Shown: positions 55,715 through 64,000 of the stretch, piece after piece | How positions within the stretch are numbered: the stretch's first letter is position 1 | Layout: each line of letters begins with the position of its first letter | Assembly (NCBI RefSeq): GCF_002099425.1 | Contig: NW_018343964.1 | Location: 17,728,501-17,792,500 of the forward strand | Length of the DNA stretch: 64,000 nucleotides | Direction: 5' to 3' | Source: Phascolarctos cinereus | Lineage: Eukaryota; Chordata; Mammalia; Diprotodontia; Phascolarctidae | Notes under the pieces: generated by a model | What the model was told of the DNA's origin: nothing | Seen by the model: the letters and a program-made list of their open reading frames with translations, nothing else | Databases searched by the model: none | Translations under genes and position numbers: made by a program

Positions 55715-55910
55715 AAGTTGCTTGGCATTGTAGAAGTCCCAGATTTGTAATCTGAAGACTTGGGTTTAAATATCTCTGCTACTTGCTACCTGTGTAGGTA
55801 ATGTAGTAGGAAAGTCAGTTAACCTCTCTGGGCCTCAGTTTACTTATCTGTAAAAGTGGGGTTGAACTAGATGACTCCTAAGATCCCTGCTGATTTTATA
55901 TTCTTAATCT
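55715..55910 (+). repeat. MIR-type SINE
   Basis: 'gaagacttgggtttaaatat', 'gaaagtcagttaacctctct', 'gggcctcagtttacttatct' and 'actagatgactcctaagatc' in sense order. Confidence 0.8.
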
Positions 55911-56365
55911 TTCTCCTCTGATACTGCCATCATCCTCCTGCAAACCTTCATTACTTCATGCCTGTACTATTACAATAGCCTTTAGGGTGGTCTCCTTCTA
56001 CCAGTCCATCTTTTGCTCAGCTGTCAAATTGATCTTTCTGAAATGCACGTCTGACCAAGTCATCTTCCCCTCCTCCCCCATTCAATAAATTCCAGTGGCT
56101 ACTTATCACTTTGGAGACTAACCTTTAAATTCTCTGGTATCCAAAGCCCTTCAAAATCTGGTCCTCTTTTATTCCTGATTCCCCTCCACTTACTCTGAGA
56201 CTCAGTGGCACTGCCCTCCTTGCTGTTCTTTGCACTAGATACTCCATCTCCCAACTCTGTGCCTTTTCTTTGGCTATCCCCCATATCTAGAATTCTCTCC
56301 CTCTCAGCTTCTTTGGCTTCCTTTGAGTCTCAGCTAAAAGCCTATCTTCTGCAAAAAGCCTTTCT

Positions 56366-56468
56366 GTCACACACTTGACACTTACTAACTGTGTGACCCT
56401 GGACAAGTCACTTAACCCTAATTGCCTCACCAAAAAGCCAAAAAAAAAAAAAGAAAAAAAAAGAAAAA
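56366..56468 (+). mobile_element. Marsupial CORE-SINE, 5' truncated, in L2
   Basis: 'acacttgacacttactaact', 'ctggacaagtcacttaaccc' and 'taattgcctcaccaaaaagc' then an A-rich tail. The flanks 'aaaaagcctttc' and 'aaaaagtctttc' are a target-site duplication with one change. 5' truncation plus target duplication and A-tail indicate L1-type mobilisation. Confidence 0.9.
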
Positions 56469-56605
56469 GTCTTTCCAGATTCTCTTAATTGTAGTGCCTT
56501 CCCTTTTTGATTGCTTCTACTTTCTTCTGTCTCTGTCTCATTTGTACATAATTGTTTGCAGCTGTTTTCTCCCTCATTCTACTGCTCATTGGGAGTAGGG
56601 ATCAT

Positions 56606-56692
56606 ATATACATATACACATATATACATATACACATATATACACATACTACACACATATACATACATACATACATGCATATATATATTTGT
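56606..56692. repeat. (TATACA)n/(CATA)n microsatellite
   Basis: ATAC and ACAT units within the L2. Confidence 0.9.
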
Positions 56693-56764
56693 CATTCTTT
56701 ATATCCCCAGCACTTAGCACAATGCCTGGCATATGGGAAGCACTTAATAAATATTTGTTGACTT

Positions 56765-56902
56765 GACTTGATTTAATATGGCCTCTGCTCCTCACTATTT
56801 GTGTGACCTTGGACAAGGTACTTTGAGACTCTGAGCTTCAGTTTCCTAATCTATAAAATGAAGGGTTGTACTCGGTGATCTTTAAGATCCCTTATGATTA
56901 GG
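56765..56902 (+). repeat. MIR-type SINE
   Basis: 'tatttgtgtgaccttggaca', 'gagcttcagtttcctaatct' and 'ataaaatgaagggttgtact' in sense order; its end is interrupted by the next SINE. Confidence 0.78.
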
Positions 56903-56904
56903 GT

Positions 56905-57045
56905 CAGCCAGGTGGCACAGTGGATAGCACACCAGTCCTGGAGTCAAGAGGACTTGAGTTCAAATTTGGCCTCAGATCAGACGCTTGACACTTACTAGCT
57001 GTGTGATCTGGGCAAGTCACTTAATCCCAATTGCCTTTAAAAAAA
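56905..57045 (+). mobile_element. Marsupial CORE-SINE, full length
   Basis: 'cagccaggtggcacagtgga' head, 'cctggagtcaagaggacttg', 'acttgacacttactagct'-type box (about 56985), 'gggcaagtcacttaatccca' and a short A tail. The flanks 'cccttatgatta' and 'ccctttataatccta' suggest a diverged target-site duplication within the MIR. Confidence 0.9.
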
Positions 57046-57659
57046 ACCCTTTATAATCCTAATTAAAACACAGCACATCTTTCACATTTACCTCTTTCAA
57101 CCTCCAAAGGTAGATTTCATATTCCACATCATCCACTCTACACTGGACCTAAAAGCTGGACATTAAGTGGTCATTTCAGCTAAAGAACTAACTTTCTAAA
57201 TAGCCTCAAGAAAATTATGTCTGTTTTTCCAGTGTTAAATGAGGACAATGATACTTTACCCATCTATGAGGCTAAATTAATATTTATGAAAAGCATTGAA
57301 ATCCATAGATAAAAGGCTACCCATAAGAACAAAATATTAACTGTTCCATGAATCTATATTGGAAACTTTGTAAATCCTAGCTGCATTGCTCCCTTCTGTC
57401 TGCAAGCCTAAGATGTGGCTTGGTATTAAAATGATGGTGGAGAAATCTATATAGAAAATATAATACTCTTGGCCAAAATTAATCACAATTCTTAAAACCA
57501 GAAAAGCCAACATTTCAGAAAGCAAACCATATTAACAAAGAAATAGACTTTCATGATTATTAGGTGTGGCTGGCACCATTGAAAGGTATGCTGTTTCTAG
57601 TACAAATAGTCTTTTTATATCTGATACTTTAGTATATACAAGCTACTTACATCTAAATA
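57046..57659. other. Intergenic, nothing recognised
   Basis: No feature I can name. Confidence 0.4.
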
Positions 57660-57835
57660 TTTGTTTAAAGGGTTAGGTGGTCATTGAGTACTTAATCTTC
57701 ACCACAATTTTATGAGATCAGCATTGCTACTCCCATTATGTAGATGAGGATACTGGGATGGGTAGTACAAGGTCATGTTAAGGTCATTTCTACACTGGTA
57801 AAGTCAGATCTTGGCTAGGAAGTTTGCCAATGGCA
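57660..57835 (-). repeat. MIR-type remnant
   Basis: 'taatcttcaccacaatttta', 'ctcccattatgtagatgagg' and 'tagtacaaggtcatgttaag' in inverted order. Confidence 0.6.
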
Positions 57836-57879
57836 TAATCACACTGAAGGATCTAAAGTGACCCTTTGGTCATTTTTCC

Positions 57880-58868
57880 CCCCAATTTTATTAATTTATT
57901 GATTTATCAACAATCACTTCCATATGCTTTTGAGTTGAAAATTTTTCTCTCCCTTCCTCCCCCACCACCCTCCCCAAAATGGTGCACAATCTGATATAGG
58001 TTTTACATTTACATTCCTATTAAACATATTTTCACATTAGTGAAGTTATAAGTAAAAATTAAAACCAATAGGAAGAACCATCAGAAAGATGAAACAAAAC
58101 TCAACAGAAGGTAAAAATAAGTGATAGCCATTAGACTTCCACAGTTCTTTCTTTGGATGTGGACAGCATTTTCCATCCCGAGGCCTCTGGAGATGTCTTA
58201 GATCCTTGTAATGCTGAGAAGGGTTCAGTTCAATGATATTAGTCATCGCATAATGTGGCTGTTATTGTGTACAGAGTCCTCTTGGTTCTGCTCACTTCAC
58301 TCATCATCAGACCATATAGGTCTTTCCAGGTTTTTCTAAAGTCAGCCTGTTCATCATTTCTTACAGCACAATAGTATTCCATTACATTCATATACCACAA
58401 CTTGCTCAGCCATTCCCCAATTGATGGGCATCCTCTCAATTTCCAATTCTTTGCCACCACAAAAAGAGCTGTTATGAATATTTTTGTACATGTTTGTCCT
58501 TTTCCCATTTGTTTGATCTCTTTAGGATATAGCCCTAGAAGTGCTATTGCTGGATCAAAGGTTATGCACATTTTTGTAGCCCTTTGGGCATAGTTCCAAA
58601 TTGTTCTCCAAAATGGTTGGATCATTTCACAACCCCTCCAACAATGTATTAGTGTTCCAATTTTCCCATATCCTCTCCAACATTTATCATTTTCCTGTTT
58701 TGTCATGTTGGCCAATCTGATAGGTGTGATGTGGTACCTCAGAGTTGTTTTGATTTGCATTTCTCTAATCAATAACGATTTAGAGCATTTTTTCATATGA
58801 CTATAGATGGCTTTAATTTCTTCATCTGAGAATTGTCTGTTCATATCCTTTGCCCTTTGGTCATTGTT
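57880..58868 (-). mobile_element. L1 LINE, ORF2 C-terminus and 3' UTR
   Basis: The minus strand keeps one open frame of about 210 codons (within 58239-59009), from DQRAKDMNRQFSDEEIK through MKKCSKSLLIREMQIKTTLR, GTLIHCWRGCEMIQPFW, FDPAIALLGLYPKEIK and IGEWLSKLWYMNVMEYY to SEVSRTKRTLYTI. These are the C-terminal landmarks of mammalian L1 ORF2, including the CCHC-like Cys/His region. The 3' UTR follows to about 57880. The copy is 5' truncated near 58868. The first ~45 codons of the open frame, right of that point, are not L1. The long uninterrupted frame suggests one of the younger L1 copies here. Confidence 0.9.
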
Positions 58869-58884
58869 TTCAGAAGAGGAGCTA

Positions 58885-58972
58885 CTAGTGTCCATTCCAA
58901 AAGAGTCCATGATACATAAAAAGGGTCCATGATACACACAAAAAAGATTGATAACCCCTGCTCTAGTTTGAG
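58885..58972. mobile_element. Small hAT-like DNA transposon fragment
   Basis: It ends 'gattgataacccctgctcta', the same end type ('ggttaagaacccctg') as the element at 38248-38470. Confidence 0.35.
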
Positions 58973-59034
58973 GGAATATCTTGAGACTGGCCATTCCACA
59001 TCTTGTCAAGATGTTATCCTCGAGTTAAATGAAT

Positions 59035-59175
59035 AATTTAATCTAACTTCTTCATTATATAGATGAGAAAACCAAAGTCTACAAATGTATCAAGTCAAGC
59101 TGACTTGACCAAAGTCACAGGACAAATTAATGGCAGAGCTAGTACAAGATTCCAGATCTCATTAATCCCAGCCGG
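59035..59175 (-). repeat. MIR-type remnant
   Basis: 'tcattatatagatgagaaaa', 'gaccaaagtcacaggacaaa' and 'ttaatggcagagctagtaca' in inverted order. Confidence 0.65.
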
Positions 59176-59211
59176 CACTTTTAGACTAAACCAAGTAGTC
59201 TCCTTCAATCT

Positions 59212-59450
59212 ATCAATCAACATTTATTAAGTGATTACCATATGTCAGGCACTGTGCTAAGTGTTGGGGATATAAAAAGAGGCAAAAGACAGTCCTTGCC
59301 CTCAAGGAACTTACAATTTAATGGCGGAGACAACATGTAAACAAATATATACACAGTAAACTACAGGATAAATAGGAAATAAATAGAGGGAAGGCACTAG
59401 AGTTAAGAGGGGTTTTGGAAGGTTTCTAGTGAAAGATGGCTCCTAACTTT
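59212..59450 (-). mobile_element. L2 3' end
   Basis: 'caacatttattaagtgatta', 'tgtcaggcactgtgctaagt', 'agtccttgccctcaaggaac' and 'ttacaatttaatggcggaga', in antisense L2 order. Confidence 0.8.
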
Positions 59451-59452
59451 AA

Positions 59453-59454
59453 TG

Positions 59455-59527
<73 letters not shown>
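59453..59527. repeat. (GATA)n microsatellite
   Basis: About 18 GATA units with one GATAAATA interruption. Confidence 0.97.
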
Positions 59528-59528
<1 letters not shown>

Positions 59529-60765
59529 TTGTATTTATTTTATACAAATACACACATGTGTGTGTGTTCGTATGTGTATGTGTATATCCTGTCATTAGAT
59601 GACTAGGTAACTGCATTGATTCTCTACTTCATGTATGGGCCTAATTTTCCAGAGTAATTTAACACAGTATTCTAACTGAATTAACTCATATAAACCATGA
59701 AACTACTTTCCCCCATTGAACTAACAGGTTGCTCAACTAAATTAAGCAAACAAGTAGTCATCAAGACCTCTAATCCTCTGCCCATACCTATAGGCCATTA
59801 TGTTTTCCAAGGGGCATAAAGCTCACGTGTTAATAGAATGATTCTATCCAAACATTAAAAAGCCCTTGTAGGAACTTCTTGCCATTAAGCATGGGAGGAA
59901 AGTTTATGACATGAGGTGGGTGGAGAAAGGAAAAGACAGCAAATTGAAATGTTCCAGACCTCAACAGTGGGAGGGAAAGCAATGATACAGATCCCTTGGC
60001 TCCTCTGGAGAGATCAATATCTCTGACAGCCTAGGGAAAGCTTTGTCACAGCAAAAGCTTCACCACATGCTCCAAACCAAAAGATGAATCCAGAACTTCC
60101 TATCTGATATCAGTGGTGTGAGTTACAAATGGAGTGAGTCCCACTGTGTGTTTTGCAATGTTGAAAACCTTGGGTACCCTCAAGGCACCAAACGGGGATT
60201 AGATTGTCACACCGCCCGTGAAAGGCAGAAGGGAGCACAGATGTTTTCTCTTATGCTTTTCTAAATCAAAAAAAGGGTGCCAAATCATGATCTCAATCTT
60301 TCCTAACATGCTGGGAACACACGTTCCCCTGTCATAAAGTGGAGAAGATTCTCCTGTGCATCGTACCCCAGCATTTAAGCCAACGCTTGGCTCTGGAGCT
60401 GTTCATTTTTTCTGGCAACCTGTGAAGGCTGTTTACCATGACGTTTTCCTGAATATCCCTAAGAAATGATTAGTATATTAACTTGGAGATAAGCTAAAGG
60501 TTGCTTCTCATAATATTCTTGGAATATTTTTGCATAGCTGCTAGCAGTGAGTGATATTATTACCTTAGAATACGGAGAACTCTGCAGAAAACTACTATGC
60601 TCCTATGGGGAAAGGGATTACAAGTATTGCTATCCTTTTTAAACCTGAAAGAGTTTATAACACTCCAGCCTGTGATGGCTGAATTCACAGATCAAGATAA
60701 ATACCTGTAGTAACAGATTTGAGCAAAGGATCAAACATTGTACATACACCAACATGACACTGATC
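59528..60765. other. Repeat-poor single-copy stretch
   Basis: No transposable-element landmarks over about 1.15 kb (59600-60765), the longest such stretch outside the promoter and 23.4-25.4 kb. No coding frame. It contains two short strings resembling small-subunit rRNA motifs (60190-60204 and 60208-60219). A candidate regulatory stretch, but conservation is not testable here. Confidence 0.45.
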
Positions 60766-60767
60766 AT

Positions 60768-60930
60768 TTCATTTCATAGAATTTCGAACTGTAAGGGGTC
60801 CAACTCCCTTATTTTACAGATAAGGAAATGGAGGCCAAGAGTTCAAATTCCCAAAGTCACATATATAGTAAGAAAATCAAAATTCAAACCAAGGATTTCT
60901 GATTCTAAATCTAATATTCATTCCACTTCA
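60768..60930 (-). repeat. MIR-type SINE
   Basis: 'cccttattttacagataagg', 'aaatggaggccaagagttca' and 'aatatt'-flanked 'cattccacttcata' in inverted order. Confidence 0.72.
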
Positions 60931-62249
60931 TAATGTTAGCATTGTTTATTCTGTAACCCTGTAAAGATTATCTTAAATGGGAGTTGAATCCAGTAATCTG
61001 GGTGGCTGAGGAATGAAAGTTCTTGAAAAACAGGGGGCACTGTACAAATATTAGGAATCATGTCTAAGTGGTTATTGTTTTATATTCTGATTATTGCATT
61101 TATTAATATTTAGTTTGGCTCTTTCAGGACAGCTAAATCAGCAATATGTAAGAAACAGAATTTTTTTAGAACTTAAGTAAAGCCACATTAATAGCCCTAA
61201 TTAGCAACCATTGATTTCTCAGCCTCTACATATCTACAGCTAAAATTATCAACCCCTAAAATCATTCTAACATTTTAATTATTTGGTAGTTCATAACTTC
61301 TAAAAGGTACTTTGATCATTAAACTGTCTTTGGGGGCATGTATAGAACTTTATTCAATCCCATATAATAATTTCACACACTTTTCTACAAGTTATGTTAG
61401 GATGGGGGGTAGAACCCTCCTATTAATCACAAAAGAAATAGAAACTTTAAATCAATCAACAGTAAACTAAATATTAAGAAATTTTCCTATAACCTCATCA
61501 CAATATATAGGTTTCAATCTGAAAGGAACACAGGACTGTGGGCCATTGGACAAAAGGCAGATGATGCTCTAGAGGAAATATTTTTTGATTGGTTGAGAAA
61601 ATCAAGTCAAACTTCTTGGATTATATATGAAAAAAAAATAACAAGCCAGTTCAAAGTCAGTCAGTCAAACAGTAAACCAGGCCAATGGCGAAGGATTCTA
61701 GGTTCAGATCCTAGGCAGTAATCAGAGAAGAGAAAATAGACTCCTGTCCCAAAGCCATATCTAAAGAGAAATCCTTTTATCCCTTGGGTGGTAAAAACAG
61801 AAATAACCCACGAGGGAAATGTTCTTTGTGTTTTTTTGTCACAGTAGCCGAGGTTAGCAGTGGAAACCCAAGACCATTTGCAGATTTGAGGTAATGCTCT
61901 GACAAGCTTCTGAAAGACAATGCAGAATAAAGTAGAGCAGTATCAACGCTAATACAATGGCCACAGAGCCAAATGGCCATCAAAAGCATATATACCAAAC
62001 AAGATGGCCTGATGTACTTCCTTCTGAAATATATTTTAGAGGTTAGCTAAACCCAGGGTTTGACTAGAAAAAGAATAGACAATTCTATTCTTCAATAGAC
62101 AGATCAATAGATGGTAATTGCCTAATTACAAAGAAAATGGTTAAGAGAACTATATCCATGCCCTATCTTTGTGCTCCTCTTCCCAAGCAGCTGTTCCTAC
62201 AAGTCTCTGGCATCATCCTACTCAGTGACTGGCCACCATTTAACAATCA
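60931..62249. other. Intergenic, about 1.3 kb, nothing recognised
   Basis: No gene or nameable repeat. A CAGGGGGCAC core (61031-61040) resembles part of a CTCF site. Confidence 0.4.
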
Positions 62250-62610
62250 AATTAGTTTGACTTTAAGTTTTATTATTGGTTGGTTAGGTGGTTGGTTGGT
62301 TACGGCTGTCCATTTTAAAAGAGGATCAAAATGACATTGCTATGTTACAGTCAGGTTGCTGTGTTCAATCGTAGCTGATCAGACAGATACAAACTTGGAA
62401 TGTTCTACTACAGGTCAGGTACAAATAGTCCATGTGAACATTTGGGATGGATTCTCTAAATTTGCGCATCTCACTTTTCTTTTGGGCCACTTCAATTCTG
62501 CTTTGCTCATAGAGCACAGCACCTTCTTTGATAAGGGCATACCATGCTGGATGGTACTATGCCAGTGTGTCCCACACCATGTAATCAATTCCAAAGTTTT
62601 ATTATTAAAT
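62250..62610 (-). mobile_element. RTE-like LINE, ORF C-terminus and 3' end
   Basis: The minus strand translates to FGIDYMVWDTLA, then PAWYALIKEGAVLYEQSRIE, VAQKKSEMRKFRESIPN and DYLYLTCSRTFQVCICLIS. This aligns residue by residue with the copy at 16648 and shows a Cys-containing zinc-finger-like end. One stop lies in the A-x-Y linker of the frame and another after the finger. The 3' end ('aatgtcattttgatcctctt' on the minus strand) and an ACCA-type tail follow to about 62250. Confidence 0.75.
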
Positions 62611-63654
62611 AAATAATAAAGGAATTGAGGAAAGTGTCTGGAAGGGCCTTTAGGTCCAACTGCCCTGAAGTCCTGGAGATACAGAGAAACCGTGAAAGGA
62701 AGTAATTTAAACAAAAATTCACAATGAATTCTGAATGTATTTTCCGAAAGGCTGTGGTAGAAGTGATGGTGGAGTCATGTGTGGTTGTAGTAGTGAAGAT
62801 GATGGTAGAAGAGGAAAGTGCCAAAGTTAAATTAAGCAGTGGATCATAACTGATAATGATTAGTGAGACAGATACCTAATTATACCTAGGGTTTTTTTTA
62901 TTTCTTTGAGTTTGCTTGAATATCTCATTCTAATTAATTTGTTGGTGTTACTTGTTAATATCAACGCTAAAGCATTCTATTCCAATCTTTTAAAAGAATA
63001 ATAGAGAAGGAAAATGTGCTACTCTCAGATGTGCATGCATTTGGGAAGCCTAATTATTCCAAGCATAAGACCATACTAAGGCCCCTGGATGGTAACATAA
63101 CCTATTTCTTGGCAAAGTAGCTAGAAAAAAAAATCATCTCCTGAGTTCTGGCCTTGTAAATCCAGATCTATATGGTAAAAGTAAACATGGTAGCTGGTTT
63201 ATACACTCTTTGGGGACCCTGAAGGATTAGGAAATAAATACTATGCTAACCAATGCAAAGCCTAAAATAGAAATGTAACAGGGCCAGGAAACAGATCTGT
63301 AAATGGAGCTTCAAGATTGACTACACAAAACAGTCACTTCATTCTCTAACCTCACTGAAGGGCAAAAACAAATAGACAGGACCAAATGAAGCCAAAAGCA
63401 AAAGCTTGGAGAATTTTTCATTTCAGCAGTTCCTTTCAATTCCAACATTTGGGCTAGGTCTGAGATCATCTCAATCAATAGAAAGTTACAATGATAACAT
63501 CAAGACATTCCTAATCCCTGTTAAAATGAGATGATAGAATCATCACCCCAAACTGAAATTTTGGTTTTCCTTGTCAAAATTTCAGAAAAATCAACTTTAA
63601 CCATTATTGATTGGAAAAGAAAGAAGTCAGCAGAGAGGGGCTCCATTCCCACTA
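62611..63654. other. Intergenic, about 1 kb, nothing recognised
   Basis: No gene or nameable repeat. Confidence 0.4.
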
Positions 63655-63955
63655 CACCATGCTGCAATGTAGACAGGAAGGCATTGGCTCTGGATTCAGA
63701 GGACTAGATTTAAGTCCCATCTCTATTATTTATAATGAGGTGACTTTGGACAAGTCACAAGGTTACTCCCTGCTCTTCAGTTTTCTCATCTGTAAAGATG
63801 GTTTATGAGGTCTTTTTCATATCTAGAGCTATCATCTGGGTTCAAATCCTACCTCTTAAGATTGCTTGTTTGACGTTGTGAGTCATTCAACCTTCATGAG
63901 CCTTAATTTCCTTATCTTTAAAAGGATGGAATCAGCTTCATGAAGTATAAACCCT
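63655..63955 (+). repeat. Two MIR-type SINE copies in a row
   Basis: First copy: 'ggctctggattcagaggact', 'gactttggacaagtcacaag', 'cagttttctcatctgtaaag'. Second copy: 'tcatctgggttcaaatccta', 'ttgtgagtcattcaaccttc', 'gccttaatttccttatcttt'. Both are in sense order. Confidence 0.75.
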
Positions 63956-64000
63956 ACTCAATAAGTCTCAGTTTTGATAAGGTTTTTTGGCTGTATAAGC

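Larger units (their letters stand above)
55915..56760 (+). mobile_element. L2 3' end split by a SINE and a microsatellite
   Basis: Sense L2: 'ctgtactattacaatagcct', 'cgtctgaccaagtcatcttc', 'ctaaaagcctatcttctgca' | SINE | 'tctttccagattctcttaat', 'cccagcacttagcacaatgc' and 'cttaataaatatttgttgac'. Confidence 0.87.

Noticed and set aside
58869-59009. N-terminal extension of the L1 open frame
   Set aside because: It lies beyond the L1 truncation point in a DNA-transposon-like remnant. The join is accidental.
1-64000. CRISPR arrays, operons, bacterial toxin or defence genes
   Set aside because: The window is vertebrate intergenic DNA. The only regular tandem arrays are microsatellites.
1-64000. 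tRNA, U6, 5S, Y RNA or microRNA genes
   Set aside because: No characteristic internal promoter boxes or conserved strings were recognised by eye on either strand. Only the 7SL pseudogene was found. A covariance-model scan would be decisive.

Overview
This is vertebrate, and specifically marsupial, nuclear DNA. Three things point there: poly(A)-tailed CORE-SINEs carrying the marsupial head 'gcagctaggtggcacagtgg'; very many old L2, L3/CR1 and MIR/CORE-SINE copies alongside a marsupial-type L1; and an RTE-like LINE with a SINE that shares its 3' end. The species cannot be named from the sequence alone.

Left edge (1 to about 2150): the 5' end of MARK1 on the minus strand. The first coding exon (1107-1157) encodes the MARK1 N-terminus MSARTPLPTVNERDTEN and runs straight into a consensus splice donor (GTGAGT, 1106-1101). 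Positions 1-1100 are the start of intron 1, and all other exons lie outside the window to the left. The exon sits in a strong CpG island (about 700-2010) with many GC boxes and no evident TATA box, followed by a 100-base polypyrimidine/polypurine tract. This is the MARK1 promoter and 5' UTR region.

The rest (about 2150-64000): intergenic DNA upstream of MARK1. I see no other intact protein-coding gene. It is a layered set of transposable-element fossils: L2 on both strands (long copies at 5300-6165, 8235-9385, 10865-12010, 17275-18835, 39165-40265, 47790-48345, 49340-50400, 53330-54050 and 55915-56760), L1 pieces (12785-13300, 26500-27670, 32560-33020, 33780-34075, 57880-58868), L3/CR1, RTE-like LINE ends, two probable retroviral LTR fossils, small DNA-transposon remnants, about eight marsupial SINEs (several nested in L2 or with target-site duplications), about two dozen MIR-type CORE-SINEs, and many microsatellites. 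A decayed 7SL RNA pseudogene lies at about 18837-19000.

The most interesting observations are the MARK1 start exon, a recent 2.9-kb-apart direct duplication carrying an expanded GGAA array (12164-12536 and 15076-15488), the 7SL pseudogene, the LINE/SINE pair with a shared 3' end, and a few repeat-poor stretches (20465-21130, 42000-43140, 55000-55700, 59600-60765) that could hold distal MARK1 regulatory elements. I found no undescribed biological system here.
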